NCBI GenBank assembly: GCA_000507305.1
Contig: DF239321.1
Span: forward strand, 3,365-67,364
From: Breviolum minutum Mf 1.05b.01
Lineage: Eukaryota; Sar; Dinophyceae; Suessiales; Symbiodiniaceae
Reading direction: 5' to 3'
Length of the DNA stretch: 64,000 nt
The notes under the pieces are model-generated. The model saw only the letters and a list, made by a program, of their open reading frames with translations, did not search any database and was not told the DNA's origin. How positions within the stretch are numbered: the first letter of the stretch is position 1; each line of letters begins with the position of its first letter. Made by a program: the position numbers and the translations under genes. Below are positions 11,725-22,545 of this stretch, piece by piece.

Positions 11725-11912
11725 GTCACGTTACACGCCAACTTTACTGCCCCACCAATGGCTCCCTTGCAGAACTTCAAATGTCGAACTCTGCATGAAG
11801 CCGCGCAGGTTGGTAGGATGTGGGGTGTGGCGGATGACAAATTCCAAAAAGATGAGAAAGTCATTGAAGTTGAATTTCTTGAGATCTATTTTGATCCCAA
11901 CAAAACCATTGG
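11725..11912 (+). CDS. Candidate exon, 62 codons
   Basis: Bounded by CCAAG|GTCACG and a GTAGTAG donor. One continuous frame reads VTLHANFTAPPMAPLQNFKC, a central GRMWGVADDKF and a C-terminal VIEVEFLEIYFDPNKTI. Its composition is that of a globular domain. It ends in phase 2, matched by the next exon. I do not recognise the family. Confidence 0.55.
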
Positions 11913-12079
11913 GTAGTAGTTAAGAATCATTAATGAAACCTTCCAAGATGTAAGTTTTTTTTAAATCTAGATGGTAAAAATGAACGCATGGAACCCAATG
12001 GAACCCACTGGATACTGCAAACACATACGTTTCGATACATTTAATCGCACCCAATTTTTGATCTCGTTGCTTACGCCAG

Positions 12080-12136
12080 GAAGATGTGGAAGTTCTCCCG
12101 GAACCTGGTGGAAATCAGCCAGATGGCAAGCATGAG
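12080..12136 (+). CDS. Candidate exon
   Basis: Acceptor GCCAG|G. The frame compatible with the previous exon reads KMWKFSRNLVEISQMASM before GTGCTG. A phase-0 alternative (EDVEVLPEPGGNQPDGKHEV) is also open, so the frame rests on phase. Confidence 0.42.
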
Positions 12137-12395
12137 GTGCTGACAAAAGATGGATGGAAACCGTGGATACTTTTTGGGGGATTTAGACGAAGCAGATTCA
12201 ATTTATAAAAGTCATAGTTTCAATAATGTGTCATTACTAACATTTTTTAATACATATGTATTACTGTATATAGATTTCTTAAGCCATTTGATATGACATA
12301 TAGATTAAATATAGTACAGTACTGTAGATGTTTATTTTGTTCCCCTTGCAACTTTCATGAAATTCTTTTGTTGGATGCATAGTGTATCACCCAAG

Positions 12396-12449
12396 CGAGG
12401 TTTTCTCGGCATTGCTGGATCCCATTGTTCATATGGGGTGCCTTGTGAG
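12396..12449 (+). CDS. Candidate exon
   Basis: It continues phase from 12136 and reads EVFSALLDPIVHMGCLV before GAG|GTACAC. Hydrophobic periodicity suggests a helix. No family is recognised. Confidence 0.42.
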
Positions 12450-12563
12450 GTACACCGAAGTGAAGAGGAAATGGCTACCCCCCCGTACCCTACCTAAAAT
12501 CTAACATAGGGTCATCATATCCCAAAAGGAAATGTCATATTCCACCCGGTGATTTTCAGGATA

Positions 12564-12668
12564 TACACCCCTGAAACTTCACATGGAACCTAAAAATCAC
12601 CCCAATTGAAGAGGAAATTCATCTTCCAAATCTCCATTGTTGGGGTCCATGTGAATTTTCAGGATATA
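12564..12668. mobile_element. MITE family A, copy 4
   Basis: TACACCCCTGAAACTTCACA at the left and TGTGAATTTTCAGGATATA at the right. GGAACC and GGTCC blocks pair internally. Confidence 0.65.
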
Positions 12669-12850
12669 TATATATATATATCTCAAAGTTTCATCCAAAG
12701 TGTACTTTATTTGATCCATTTTTCCACGCTGCCAGGTGATCTTTTTGGTGGGTTTTCCCAACCATGGTACCCAAGCAACTTGGATTGATACCGGAGATGG
12801 GGGTTGGAGTGATGATTGGCAATGAAGAAGATGAGAGATTTAATGGATAC

Positions 12851-12974
12851 TACGCTTCCTGAAACCAGCTGTTTGCCCCTGAAAATGGATGATTGGAAGA
12901 TAAAATGCAGTATCCTTTTTTTTCTTCTTTGATGGCCTAAAAATCAGGTTCCATGTTAGTTTCAGGGGGGTGTA
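12851..12974. mobile_element. MITE family A, copy 5
   Basis: TACGCTTCCTGAAACCAGC at the left and GTTAGTTTCAGGGGGGTGTA at the right. It directly follows a possible coding stretch (about 12776-12850, LGLIPEMGVGVMIGNEEDER). Confidence 0.6.
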
Positions 12975-13383
12975 CTTCGATGTTTTTAGTTTTTTTTTGG
13001 GCTGATGAGTGAATTTGGGTAATATATAAACCCTCGAGTCAACGAACCACTGGAATCTGAAACACTGTGGTGCCTCCCTTGGAAGACGTTTAATTTGTTG
13101 ATTGTTTTAATGCCCCTAGGTTTCATTCCCATGGCATTTTACCCTCCTGGGAACCAACATATACCCTTCCCGCTCCCTACGCCTTGATTGTTTTGTTTTT
13201 TTTTTGGGGGGGGAGGAGAGGATTGTTGTCAGAGTAGGAACTTCACATGGGGCAACAAAAAGTCCCAGGCAAATTCCACAGCAAACCGGCAACGATCATC
13301 AAACAAATCATGGAGTTTTTTGGGGGAAACTGCTTGCCATTGGGATATATAGTTGAGTTTTTTAGTTTCTTGTTTTGTCCGAG

Positions 13384-13528
13384 GCCTTCCTGGAGGAGTT
13401 CCAGAAAGAGAAACAGGCGGCTTTTTTTCTGAAACAGGGGGGATGTTCTCTTGTGGAAAAACACCCTGGGAGATTTGGATGCAAGGAACAACTAAGATTA
13501 GACTGGAGAAAATCCTGCCAAAATCAAG
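13384..13528 (+). CDS. Candidate exon, charged
   Basis: A TTTTGTCCGAG|G acceptor and a strong AAG|GTGAGA donor bound 48 codons, starting FLEEFQKEKQAAFFLKQGGC and ending LRLDWRKSCQNQ. It ends in phase 1, exactly completed by the next exon at 14062. Both splice sites and frame agree. Confidence 0.6.
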
Positions 13529-14061
13529 GTGAGATGGTGCTCTAAACACTCTAAGTCCATGAATCAGACACGCAATCACACACCAAATCGCCCAGATTTT
13601 TGTCCATGCTCCAAGCTGTAAGTTGTAGGCCATAAAGAAATTACGAATCTCCTTCTTCTGCATAGGTTTCTAATCTTGGATTTGCTAGCGTCAATTTTCC
13701 CAGTCATTGAATCACTACGAGGACCATGAGCTGTAAAATGAACGAAACAAGCTGTAGTTTTAGCAGGATTTTCTGGTCGATTATTATCGCTAATTTATTT
13801 CTGGAGCCTTTTTCAAGAAAATGCTTCTTATTCAGCTTCAGGTTTTGAGGGAAGTCTGGGTGTGTCTCAAAAATTCGTGGCTCAGAAGATCCAAAGAAAG
13901 TAGAATACCATGGGTTGGTTGGAAAAAAATGGTCCACTTCAACTTTTGAAACATTGACCAAGGATGTGAACAGAAGGCTGTTTGTTTCAGAGTTTTGGTA
14001 TTTTTGTCGATTATAGACACAAGCAAACATAGCATTTACATGTATGTTGGTGACTTTTCAG

Positions 14062-14185
14062 AAGGTGAAGCGACCACACCCGTTTTAACAAAGTTTAGCA
14101 AGGGAACCCTTAAGAGAGCCAACTTAGGTGACATACTACAACAATTCACCCAGAAATATCAATCCGCGATACACAAGTCACCCAT
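14062..14185 (+). CDS. Candidate exon
   Basis: A GACTTTTCAG acceptor is followed by GEATTPVLTKFSKGTLKRAN and LGDILQQFTQKYQ. The two leading bases complete the codon from 13528. The 3' end is uncertain: donors at 14186 (GTGTTC) or 14188 (GTTCTT). Confidence 0.55.
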
Positions 14186-14335
14186 GTGTTCTTATGGTTG
14201 ATACACAAGAGGAGGCATTTAACCGTTTTTTTTCTGAATTTTGGGGCTACCTCTTTGAATCTCCTAACTGTGGGATACCTTCCTGCCGTTTTCCCCATAT
14301 CGGGGACCCCCCCCCCTTCATTGGACCGGACCCAG

Positions 14336-14551
14336 GCCACGGCGCGTTTCACGGAACTCAGCGTGGCATCATTGAGGAATTGGGCCAAGTTGATGCTTGG
14401 GTCGAAGCATACAGCGTGGCACGATGCACATGGAAATTCCCGTAAGCTACCGAAGATGGCTTTGGGGGTGACAGCTGGAAATTCATTTCTGTCAGAAGAT
14501 GATGGGAACTTTAACGGAAGTGAGGAAAGCCACACCACCCAAAAATCTAAG
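14336..14551 (+). CDS. Candidate exon, two possible frames
   Basis: Acceptor CCCAG|G. A 72-codon frame (FTELSVASLRNWAKLMLG, then LPKMALGVTAGNSFLSEDDG) runs to AAG|GTAGAA. A second frame (GIIEELGQVDAWVEAYSVAR) runs to a strong GTAAGC donor at 14442 and is compatible with a phase-1 end of the previous exon. I cannot decide between them. Confidence 0.45.
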
Positions 14552-15096
14552 GTAGAAGCTGAAATTTGAGGGTTTCCAGAAAGGCCAGGGGTCCATTTTC
14601 AGGTTCTGTGTTGGTTTTTTGGAGGGTACTGCTGCTACTTTGATGTTGGATCTACCATGGTGGAAAGTCACCTTTTTTTGGTTAGTGAATGAGAAGTGAA
14701 ACTGCCCTCCAGCTTAAACTATTCATAACTGGATTTGGAAATCATTCAATTTTCTCTTCCGAGGAAAAAGATCCAGTTTGATGGGGTGGGTTTTCCCTCC
14801 AGTTATATTGGCTTAAATGGAGAGATCGTCAGCCTTATGGTTGATCTCACCCTTGTTGTTGGAATGAATCTGAGATGGTAGATGTACTTCTGATCTACCT
14901 CCTCCGCAAAATGGCAATGGACATCAGTCATGTTCAATACGTATATAGAGGTATATATAATACATTTGCAATCAGGGTGTGTTTTCCATTTTCATATGAG
15001 GTTGCCAAAGGGTAAGTAAATATCAACCCGAAATCTTGCAAAAAATATGCATGGACATATCCGGATCCATACAGAAATGAAATTGTTTGGTTTCAG

Positions 15097-15165
15097 GTGC
15101 AACAGTGTTCAACAGATTTCAATCAAGGCAAAGACCCTCCGGATATTGCGGGAGTTGGGGATGAT
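15097..15165 (+). CDS. Candidate exon
   Basis: GGTTTCAG|G acceptor, 23 codons VQQCSTDFNQGKDPPDIAGV and a little more, donor GTACTT. No family is recognised. A possible partner exon begins after ATAAG|G at 15502 in the same phase. Confidence 0.45.
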
Positions 15166-15268
15166 GTACTTTGCTCTACAAATTTAGGAGCTATTTGGAA
15201 CCCCTTCAATCCTTAAGATCGCTGGGGTACTTGGAGTTTTTCATAAGACACTCGCACTCCTGACAAAT

Positions 15269-15480
15269 TACACCCTGGAAGGTTAACATGGAACCTACAA
15301 ATCACCCATTTAGAAAGGAACATGATCTGAACCAAAACCTCCAGGGAATTATGTTCCACCCTAAGGATCTTGGACCCTCCAATGGAAGGGTTTGAACCTG
15401 CATAGCAGGTGTAGGGACCTCAAAATAGCCAGTTTTGAGGGTCCCATGATCCTTAGGGCATGTTAATCTTCAGGGTTGTA
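15269..15480. mobile_element. MITE family A, copy 6, interrupted by another element
   Basis: Outer ends TACACCCTGGAAGGTTAACA and TGTTAATCTTCAGGGTTGTA are family A. The copy is about twice the usual length because a different palindromic element occupies 15359-15458. Confidence 0.75.
15359..15458. mobile_element. Element nested inside family A copy 6
   Basis: CCCTAAGGATCTTGGACCCTC at the left (20 bases CCCTAAGGATCTTGGACCCT) pairs with GAGGGTCCCATGATCCTTAG plus GG at the right. No other member of this family was seen in the window. Confidence 0.75.
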
Positions 15481-15673
15481 AATGAACCTCACGATTATAA
15501 GGAGTGGATTTTGGACGCGTGGCAACGAAGGCTTGGGTGTCTCGGTGATTCAGGAGGCCAACGAAAAAAGCTTGGGAACATCTATAGGATCTAGGGAAAC
15601 ATCATAAACAAAAAGGTGACTCATCAACGAAAAAAGGTTTTGGAAATCTTTAGCAAGAAAAGTAAGTGGATAG

Positions 15674-15757
15674 GAAGATAATTCACATCTTCAAATGAGG
15701 CTGCGAGATTCGCGAGTGTGCTTTGGACAGGTCTTTCAGGATGAATTTTATTGCCGG
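15674..15757 (+). CDS. Candidate exon, 28 codons
   Basis: GGATAG|G acceptor, reading EDNSHLQMRLRDSRVCFGQV then FQDEFYCR before GTTTGA. It is phase 0 at both ends. No family is recognised. Confidence 0.42.
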
Positions 15758-16031
15758 GTTTGAAAGACATAATAAGTCAATTGAAATCTAGGTCACTTGA
15801 AATCTAGTAATCTAGTTTTACATGAAATGGCCGCGATGCTTGAAACACTGCACATTGATCTGAGCTCTTTTGCAAGTTGTGACCCACATTTGATGTAGTT
15901 TTTTATTTCTTAAAGTTATACCGCACTCCACACATCCACAGTAGAGAGAGACACATGCAACTATTTTAAGATAGTCTCCTGGGAATGGTGTTCACCATTT
16001 GTTGTGAGATATTCCAATGTGTTTGTGGCAG

Positions 16032-16172
16032 TGAAAAACTACGGAACATTTTCAGAACGCTTCGCAAATTGAGGCATTGCAGAGTTAGACCATGGCACTT
16101 GGTCGTGCAAGATTTGGAAATCCAACTTTGGCGTTGGCAGAGGGTATTCGACAGTACCAAAAAGTGCTACAA
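16032..16172 (+). CDS. Candidate exon, basic
   Basis: GGCAG acceptor and GTAGGT donor flank KLRNIFRTLRKLRHCRVRPW and VVQDLEIQLWRWQRVF. The exon may begin upstream near 15971 because the frame stays open. A second frame is open in the first half. Confidence 0.42.
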
Positions 16173-16589
16173 GTAGGTCACGTGTGGACCTGGAGTTCCT
16201 TTTTCAAAGTGCACACATATGTATACATATGCATCCAGATATCATTTACATAGATATATGTATAACAAAATATATATACACATGCTTTCCAAGTGTAGAT
16301 AGACAGATAGATGGCAAGGAGCCACGCAGGATGGAGACAGAGATTAATAGGTGGGTAGACAGATAGACAAAAAGATCATGGCCATCCAGGATGCATGTTT
16401 GGATCGTCTGATGATCACCACCAATAGGATCGAGGATGATTGGGAGTTGCAGGGTCCGATGTTTGTTTTGTGAGGGTTCATGTTCAGTAAAGTAAAGTCT
16501 TCATTTTTTTCTGTAACCTTTCAACTATTTCATTTCCTTGCTTCTAGTTCATAGGCTATCCTAGTTCATAGGCTATCCTCCACAAAAGG

Positions 16590-16613
16590 GCGCAGTGTTT
16601 TGAAACACTGCGC
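16590..16613. repeat. Perfect 11-bp-arm palindrome
   Basis: GCGCAGTGTTT, a TG spacer, then AAACACTGCGC. It directly follows a 17-bp direct duplication (CTAGTTCATAGGCTATC, twice within 16543-16580). It could be a hairpin. No gene context explains it. Confidence 0.8.
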
Positions 16614-16778
16614 GTTGCAGATCATGTGGCATAGCAAACTGTAGGAACCCATGGTTGTAAAACATGTTTTAGTGACTTTAGGACCTTCTTTCACCAGGCA
16701 AAAATCTTGTGACGGACACACACCCTTGGCAGGGACATGAACTTTTTTCTCCAAATTTTGCACCATTCCTATCAGTGC

Positions 16779-16883
16779 TAGGTGGTGGTTTCAAATACTT
16801 TGTATTTTCACCCCTACCTTAAATTGGAAATGATCCAATTTGACGAATCATATTTTTCACATGGGTTGGTTGAAACCACCAGT
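16779..16883. mobile_element. MITE family B, copy 3
   Basis: CTAGGTGGTGGTTTCAAATA at the left and TTGGTTGAAACCACCAG at the right. The core ATGATCCAATTTGACGA is shared by the B copies at 49.2 and 50.7 kb. Confidence 0.75.
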
Positions 16884-16908
16884 CCGAAGCTAAGGCAATA
16901 TGACCCAG

Positions 16909-17044
16909 AATGTGGTACAGTCCATTGCACCTTTTGTGCAACAAAACTTCATCATCAAGGAGCTGCCGTCACTTGGCTTTAAAACGAAACCCACCCTGTT
17001 GGAAAACGAAAACATGTTCAGCTCACCCTTGAGAAAATATGATG
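16909..17044 (+). CDS. Candidate exon
   Basis: ACCCAG acceptor, then NVVQSIAPFVQQNFIIKELP and LLENENMFSSPLRKYDG, donor GTGGGA. It sits just downstream of a B element. The minus strand is also open here, so strand rests on the splice sites. Confidence 0.4.
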
Positions 17045-17543
17045 GTGGGAAGGGAAGGTCACTATTTTTTCCTTTTAAGAAATGGTGGTCCGTCTTTGCA
17101 GGGGACTGAAATTTTTGCAAATTTTTCGGGTGTTTTAATTTTTCAATTTCACAAACATAGAAACGACCCGCTGATATATCCAGATTGGTGAATTTCCTAT
17201 GCCTTGCTGTACCCCCCAAACAAAATCAATGGGAACTCCAAGTGTCTTTGGATGGTGATTTCCGTCCAAGCTCGTTATTCACGGGGCTTTTGGGTCAGGA
17301 AGTCAACTCCTCAGAACAGCTCTTGTTTGGAGAGGTCCTTTGGTAGGTGCCAAGAGCTTCCAAATCTATTGAAATCTTCTGTTTTTTTTTGGATATCAGC
17401 AACTGCAGCTTCTTAAAGCACCATGGTTCTAAAGTTTGCCAGATTTTGTTCACCACATGCTCCATGTTTTTTTTTGGACAAAAAATGTTTCTTTCTCATC
17501 CGTTCAGTCTCAATCTTCTCATCAATTCCCTTCCTGCCCTTAG

Positions 17544-17697
17544 GAAGAATCTCCTGCCAGAGTTTCGACAAAGCAGTTTGAATGTCTTTGATGCGAGCCG
17601 CTTCAAACGCACCGCTGTGGTGATGTTGGGCACACCGCAACTGGAGAATTTACGAGTTGCTAAGCTTGATAAATTCCCGGAAAAAAACTTGGGGCAG
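17544..17697 (+). CDS. Candidate exon, 51 codons
   Basis: A long pyrimidine tract and CCTTAG|G acceptor precede KNLLPEFRQSSLNVFDASRF and RTAVVMLGTPQLENLRVAK, ending LGQ|GTGGTA. It ends in phase 0, compatible with the exon at 18268. It looks globular. No family is recognised. Confidence 0.55.
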
Positions 17698-18130
17698 GTG
17701 GTAAGGGTGGGTATTTGGAGATGAAAAGTGGGAGTTAGTATAGGCAAGCTAAAAATGAGGAAGAACTAGCTAAACTATAGACTATATATCTATATATCTA
17801 TTTGATATACAGATATCTGAGATGGATAACGTGTGACGACAAAACATAGGCCTTTATTCAGTTGAGATGCGTGGGCGACGGTTCCAATCCGCACCCTATT
17901 GGGGGAAGCCTAAACCTCGACAAAATTAGGTTCATCATGTTTCATCCCATGGCATGGAGAGATGATCCACTATGACGATTTATTTCTCAATTGAGTTCAA
18001 AACCGCAATTTCTTCATCCCTGAACCTAAAATCATGGTCAATATGTGAAAATGCATGCTTTAGAAAGACGTTTCCTTAGTGGTTTGAGTTTGAAACATGT
18101 TTTATTTTCACCCCTGGCCTTCTCACAAAC

Positions 18131-18236
18131 TAGATGGTGGCAACTCAAAGATCTTTTATTTTCACCCCTAAAATTGGGGAAATGATCCAATTCGACGAGC
18201 ATATTTTTTCAAATTGGGTTGGTACAACTACCAACC
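18131..18236. mobile_element. MITE family B, copy 4
   Basis: It begins CTAGATGGTGGCAACTCAAAG, like the copy at 11591, and ends GGTTGGTACAACTACCAAC. It lies within the presumed intron 17698-18267. Confidence 0.65.
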
Positions 18237-18267
18237 AGTTATCCTTCTGCGGGAGCATAGCTGTTAG

Positions 18268-18390
18268 GTCATGTCACTCCCCAAGGCCTTAGCACGTGAA
18301 AAGCTCTTGAAGCAACGACGTGACAAGGTGCCAAAGGAAATGGTTGGAAGGTGCTACACGAATTCGAGGAACAACAATGAGTTGAGATCT
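18268..18390 (+). CDS. Candidate exon, basic
   Basis: GCTGTTAG|G acceptor, then MSLPKALAREKLLKQRRDKV and EMVGRCYTNSRNNNELRS, phase 0 throughout. Donors in the same phase exist at 18328, 18342 and 18391. An in-frame ATG is the second codon, so a start here is possible but less likely than an acceptor. Confidence 0.5.
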
Positions 18391-18668
18391 GTTAAGAAAT
18401 GTTATAAATATCTATAATTTATAGGTGGTGCAGGGTTTTTATCCGACAGGGTCATGTGTTGCAGATTGCAAAATCTACTTTGAGTTTAGTGGAATTGAAT
18501 ATGTTTTGAAAGTACCTTGGCTTTTGCCAACTTTAGTGCCTTTTGGATGCTTTTGATTGCTGGCTTTCGGGCTGGCTGATCACTTGAACCTTCACTGAAC
18601 CTTGATGTAGTCCGCCCTCTCGCATGAATTTTTCAGTAGTGGAGATTCACTTTTCCTCACAACTGAAG

Positions 18669-18794
18669 GTGGCGGCAGAAGTGCGACGTGCAAAAAAGCC
18701 AACCAAGTGGGATAATGGTAACTTGGCTGAAGAGAAATCCCTGCAATCAAAAAGAAACACCCTGAAAAAAAATATTTTGAGATGCGACAATTAA
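18669..18794 (+). CDS. Candidate exon, Lys-rich, possibly terminal
   Basis: CTGAAG|G acceptor and phase-0 frame VAAEVRRAKKPTKWDNGNLA followed by SLQSKRNTLKKNIL, ending at TAA 18792-18794. An internal donor GTAACT at about 18720 is an alternative. The basic composition suggests nucleic-acid or ribosome association, which is inference only. Confidence 0.45.
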   Translation: MAAEVRRAKKPTKWDNGNLAEEKSLQSKRNTLKKNILRCDN

Positions 18795-19399
18795 TGACTT
18801 TTGGTTGTAAAAGAATGGGGTCCAACTATATCTATTGGCAAGCTTTTCTTAAAATGTCTTCCCTCGAAGAGCATGAAGAAACGCTATGATAGCTGCTATG
18901 AAATGCAAGCTTCCTATGCTTTTTTCCTGTGAGAAGTCTGGCTTGAAAAGGTTCCTTTGTTTGCTTGCTTGCGCTGGAAATATGGTATCTTTGTGATAGT
19001 GATGATGACTAAGTTTCCGGTTTTTCCAGGGTATTTCTGCCATTGGCAATAGTTCCACCAGATGATTCTGGCAACTTCGACTACTAGTACTGTAGAATCA
19101 TGAGGCAAATTTATTTGTATTCCTAACCCTCCTAGCAACTTAAATTTTGATCGTTGTCTTCAAGGTGTGCAATGGGATTTTGGTATCTCTTCTCGGGTAG
19201 CAAATGCAAAATCCTAGTTTTGGAAGGATCCCCATTCTCAACTCATATGTGTATACTGTATACTTACATCACTTGACTTAATCTATATATATATATTTTT
19301 CTTGGAAATACTCACCAAAACCTCCCCTTTTTAGAGTGTTCATGATATAGAATATCTTTCCATGCAGCTTCCTTGTCATTCACTGCACATTTTTTCGAG

Positions 19400-19600
19400 G
19401 TGATAAAAATGCCTTATCTCCAGAAGAACTGGAGGCCGCGGTTTTTTTTGGTTTCCGAAACACCGGTGTTTCACCGGAAATGTGTGTCACTTCGGGTCAA
19501 GGACTTTCGTGAGAAACCACAAGTTCCACAAATTTTCACCTATCAGAATCACACTAGCAATGAGAGGAGGTCACCTCTTAATGCACAGGATAATTTTTAG
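19400..19600 (+). CDS. Candidate (terminal?) exon, 66 codons
   Basis: TTTTCGAG|G acceptor, open frame to TAG at 19598-19600: VIKMPYLQKNWRPRFFLVSE, then FREKPQVPQIFTYQNHTSNE. It may be the 3' end of the preceding exon chain, or may splice internally at GTGTTT. No family is recognised. Confidence 0.42.
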   Translation: MIKMPYLQKNWRPRFFLVSETPVFHRKCVSLRVKDFREKPQVPQIFTYQNHTSNERRSPLNAQDNF

Positions 19601-19813
19601 GCCCGTATGTTTTTTTTTTGGTGATTTATTAGTTTGCTCACAAAATGTATAACAGGTTTGAAGATTTGAGATCCTGGTGGCTCATGTCCTCCTGTTTGCT
19701 CACTTGTACAACAAAGGTGTGCTGCTGATGATGATCATGATTCATGATTATTCATGATGATTGATGATTTTTCATGATGATTGTGATGATGATTCATGAT
19801 TTATATAAGAAGA

Positions 19814-19814
19814 A

Positions 19815-19854
<40 letters not shown>
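19814..19854. repeat. (GAT)n microsatellite
   Basis: About 13 GAT units preceded by a degenerate TGATGATTCATGAT-rich stretch from 19723. Confidence 0.9.
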
Positions 19855-19856
<2 letters not shown>

Positions 19857-20318
19857 TCATCGTCCCTCCTCATCCTCATCATTTGACCATCTCGATACCT
19901 GTCCAGGCAGAAATTCAGAAAGCCATGGATGCTGTAGAGGTCACGGTTCCTTGGTTATGATGAGCAAAACTCGGATAACATATCTTGAGGTATCTTGAGA
20001 TATATACACATCTTGTATCATCTCGTGTCATAAAAGTCATAGGATTTTGGGTTGATGTGTTTTCTTGTTGTGACTTTTTCATTCAGATGAATCCTATGTA
20101 TTGATATTGATAAGTATTGTATTTTTCTTCATGTATTGAATGCATGACATGAGTACGCTTGGTTTATGACTGCATGTTGTGTTGTAAAAGGTTGTGATTT
20201 GCGTGTAGTCATACTGCACCGCCTGTGTGAGGGTTGAGATTTCAGCATTCTCGCTATCTTACATATTGTTCAGCCCTGCAAAATTCAGGTGAAAGATTAG
20301 CCAATGAGCAAGTGGCAC

Positions 20319-20423
20319 TACACCCCAAAAGATTAACATAGAACATAATCATGGAGGTTTGGAAGATACTTTTCCTTTCTACATTGGTGATTTATAGTTT
20401 CCATGTTAATCTTCCAGGGTGTA
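20319..20423. mobile_element. MITE family A, copy 7
   Basis: TACACCCCAAAAGATTAACA at the left and TGTTAATCTTCCAGGGTGTA at the right, TA at both ends. Confidence 0.8.
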
Positions 20424-21183
20424 AATCACATTAACTCGCTTTTTGAGACATCACTGCTTGTTTGGATATTCATTCATCTGGGATTGCATCAGTTTCTTTT
20501 TTTGGGCTGCGGCGTGTTCAGAGTGTTCCCGCAACAATTGTATGTTTGACCAACCAACCAACCAACCACCGTGGACCAGTTAAGTTGACGTTCCAATTTC
20601 TTTGGGTTGCCTCATCTTGGATCTGTATGAAGTTTTTTCCCGTTGTTTAATTTTGCTGAGGAGGAGGATGAAAAGGCCTGGATTCAAAAGATCGATGCTC
20701 CTTGATGAGAAATGCATAGATGCAACGCAAGATTCAGGTGTTGAGAGAACACGTTGCATGTGGAACCCCATCTACATGAAATAACAACATCTTCCCGTGT
20801 TTTCAGTTCTGATTAAAGACACCAGCAGTCTTACATTTATGGTTCCAAATGATTGGGCATACTCGAGTCCAAGCACATGGCATAGCAACATAGCGTCTCA
20901 GAAGAGGTAGAACATGGTGGAACGTTCTTTTTTGGCGAGCAGCGTGATATATTTTCATGAGTAGACTTTGTCATTTGCACCGCGCTCTGAACCATCCCTC
21001 GGCAAATCCCACAGGATTCTTTTTGGGCGAGTGTCTGAAGCAACAAAATTGCCCTATTCTGGAAAACCAGTTGCTGTTAATTTCCATCAACTTTACCACT
21101 AAAACCAGCCACAGTTGCCTAAAAAAATGGTACACTAGGTTTTCCAGGATGTTGTTTAATCTGGTGGGATTTTTTTTCCCAAG

Positions 21184-21269
21184 GAATCGCACGAAAATGA
21201 ATTGGCCAAGTCCTTTGAGAAGTTCACGATTCCATCAGAGGAAGAGGGATTTCAGGACGGGGGGAAGTT
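21184..21269 (+). CDS. Candidate exon
   Basis: TTTCCCAAG|G acceptor and ESHENELAKSFEKFTIPSEE plus GFQDGGK up to GTAGAA. The same frame continues after the TAG at 21271 (KLRGGKVEYNMIQ), so the 3' structure is unclear. Confidence 0.42.
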
Positions 21270-21317
21270 GTAGAAGTTGCGTGGTGGGAAAGTTGAGTAC
21301 AACATGATCCAAGGATA

Positions 21318-21421
21318 TACCCTGCTGAAAAGTAACATACCCCCTGAAAATGGACCATTTCAAAAGGAAATTCATTTTTGAACCATCCATTTTCAGGGGT
21401 CATATTCGTTTTCGGGGGCGC
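21318..21421. mobile_element. MITE family A, copy 8
   Basis: TACCCTGCTGAAAAGTAACA pairs with TATTCGTTTTCGGGGGCG, and the inner CCCCTGAAAATGGA pairs with TCCATTTTCAGGGG. It lies between two candidate exons. Confidence 0.75.
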
Positions 21422-21451
21422 AATGTCGGGGAAAGATTTTGTTGACCAAAG

Positions 21452-21546
21452 GGTCTTTCAAGGTGTATGTCCCGACTCATGGGTTTGGGAGAAGGATGAC
21501 ATTTGTATGCACCAATGACGCATGGCATGGTTGCTCTCAAATTTTG
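21452..21546 (+). CDS. Candidate exon
   Basis: CCAAAG|G acceptor, then SFKVYVPTHGFGRRMTFVCT and NDAWHGCSQIL before GTTTGG. It is globular in composition. No family is recognised. Confidence 0.42.
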
Positions 21547-22258
21547 GTTTGGAATAGATGGTGTTTCATGTTCTTGATCCTTTTTTTTTCCTCCAATTTT
21601 TCCATTTTTTTTAATATAATGTTCCAATTTTTGTTGGTGTAATAATACCGCCATATCCACATCGTGGCTGGTTGTTTTAGGGATAAAGTTCATGGAAATT
21701 ATCAGCTACTTGTTTTCCAGATATAATTACATATTTTATACGGAAATTTCTGGGTATAAAATCTCCTTTGGGACGCATCATGTTTAGGTTCCATGTTTGG
21801 TTTTTGAGGTGCGATCTGTTTCCCCCACCGAGTAGCAGTGGCAAAAAAAAGGTTCTGCCCGGGATTCCCGAGCCTAAAGATGTAAATAAACATCCTGGTA
21901 GTGATTGGCATCATGGGTCAAGGGTGAAACTTTAACGAGTGATAAAAGGGGAAGGGGCCTGGGCATCATGTACTTTTGCTACTCATTTGGAAGGCATTTT
22001 TTCAGCCCCTCACCCGAAAATAAACAGAATCAATGAGTACTTAGGGTACCGTAGTAGTAGTTTCCTACAAATGGCACCAAAAAAATCACACTGTTTTCCA
22101 TGATTCATATTTCACATGTTGGTGAATCATCCAACAAATGATAACCCTTGAGATCTTTCTTCCCATACAGACAGTGGAACTAGTGAAGGGTGCCAGTGAA
22201 GGTGTGCAAATATCTCCCCCCGAAAAGCATCACATGACAGGCTGGAAAATCCACCTAA

Positions 22259-22364
22259 TACCCCGAAGTTTGACAGCTCGCCCCTGGAAGAAGATGGTTG
22301 GACGACTACTTTCCTCTTGGGAAGGTCAATTTTCAGGGGCGAGCTGTTAAATTTCGGGGGTGTA
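22259..22364. mobile_element. MITE family A, copy 9
   Basis: TACCCCGAAGTTTGACAGCT pairs with AGCTGTTAAATTTCGGGGGT; the inner GCCCCTGGAAG pairs with TTTTCAGGGGC. A possible short exon (TVELVKGASE) begins at 22171 just upstream. Confidence 0.8.
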
Positions 22365-22478
22365 ATTTTTCAATAGGAGATAAACATCATCTTCATTCAT
22401 GGTTGGAATTTTCCATTGTCATTCGGTCTTTTTCGGGGGGTGTATCTCCCCCGGGTATCAGCGTTTTGTTTCTTCCAG

Positions 22479-22545
22479 GAGGTTTGCTTCGTGTGGGAAG
22501 GGGAGGAAGAGAGCAATGAATACCTGACACTCGGTCACAACGAAA
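22479..22545 (+). CDS. Candidate exon
   Basis: TTTCTTCCAG|G acceptor and EVCFVWEGEEESNEYLTLGH before GTTAGC. A second open frame (SKLRCGSYEMTIGVTFLK) follows immediately, so the real exon could extend to about 22660 in another frame. Confidence 0.4.

Noticed and set aside
13229-13663. 144-codon open frame on the minus strand
   Set aside because: It overlaps the + strand exon 13384-13528, which has both splice sites and matches the phase of its neighbour. The minus frame has no supporting context.
17271-17342. Walker-A-like VIHGAFGSG segment
   Set aside because: The GK(S/T) completion is out of frame and no other helicase motifs were found in neighbouring exons.
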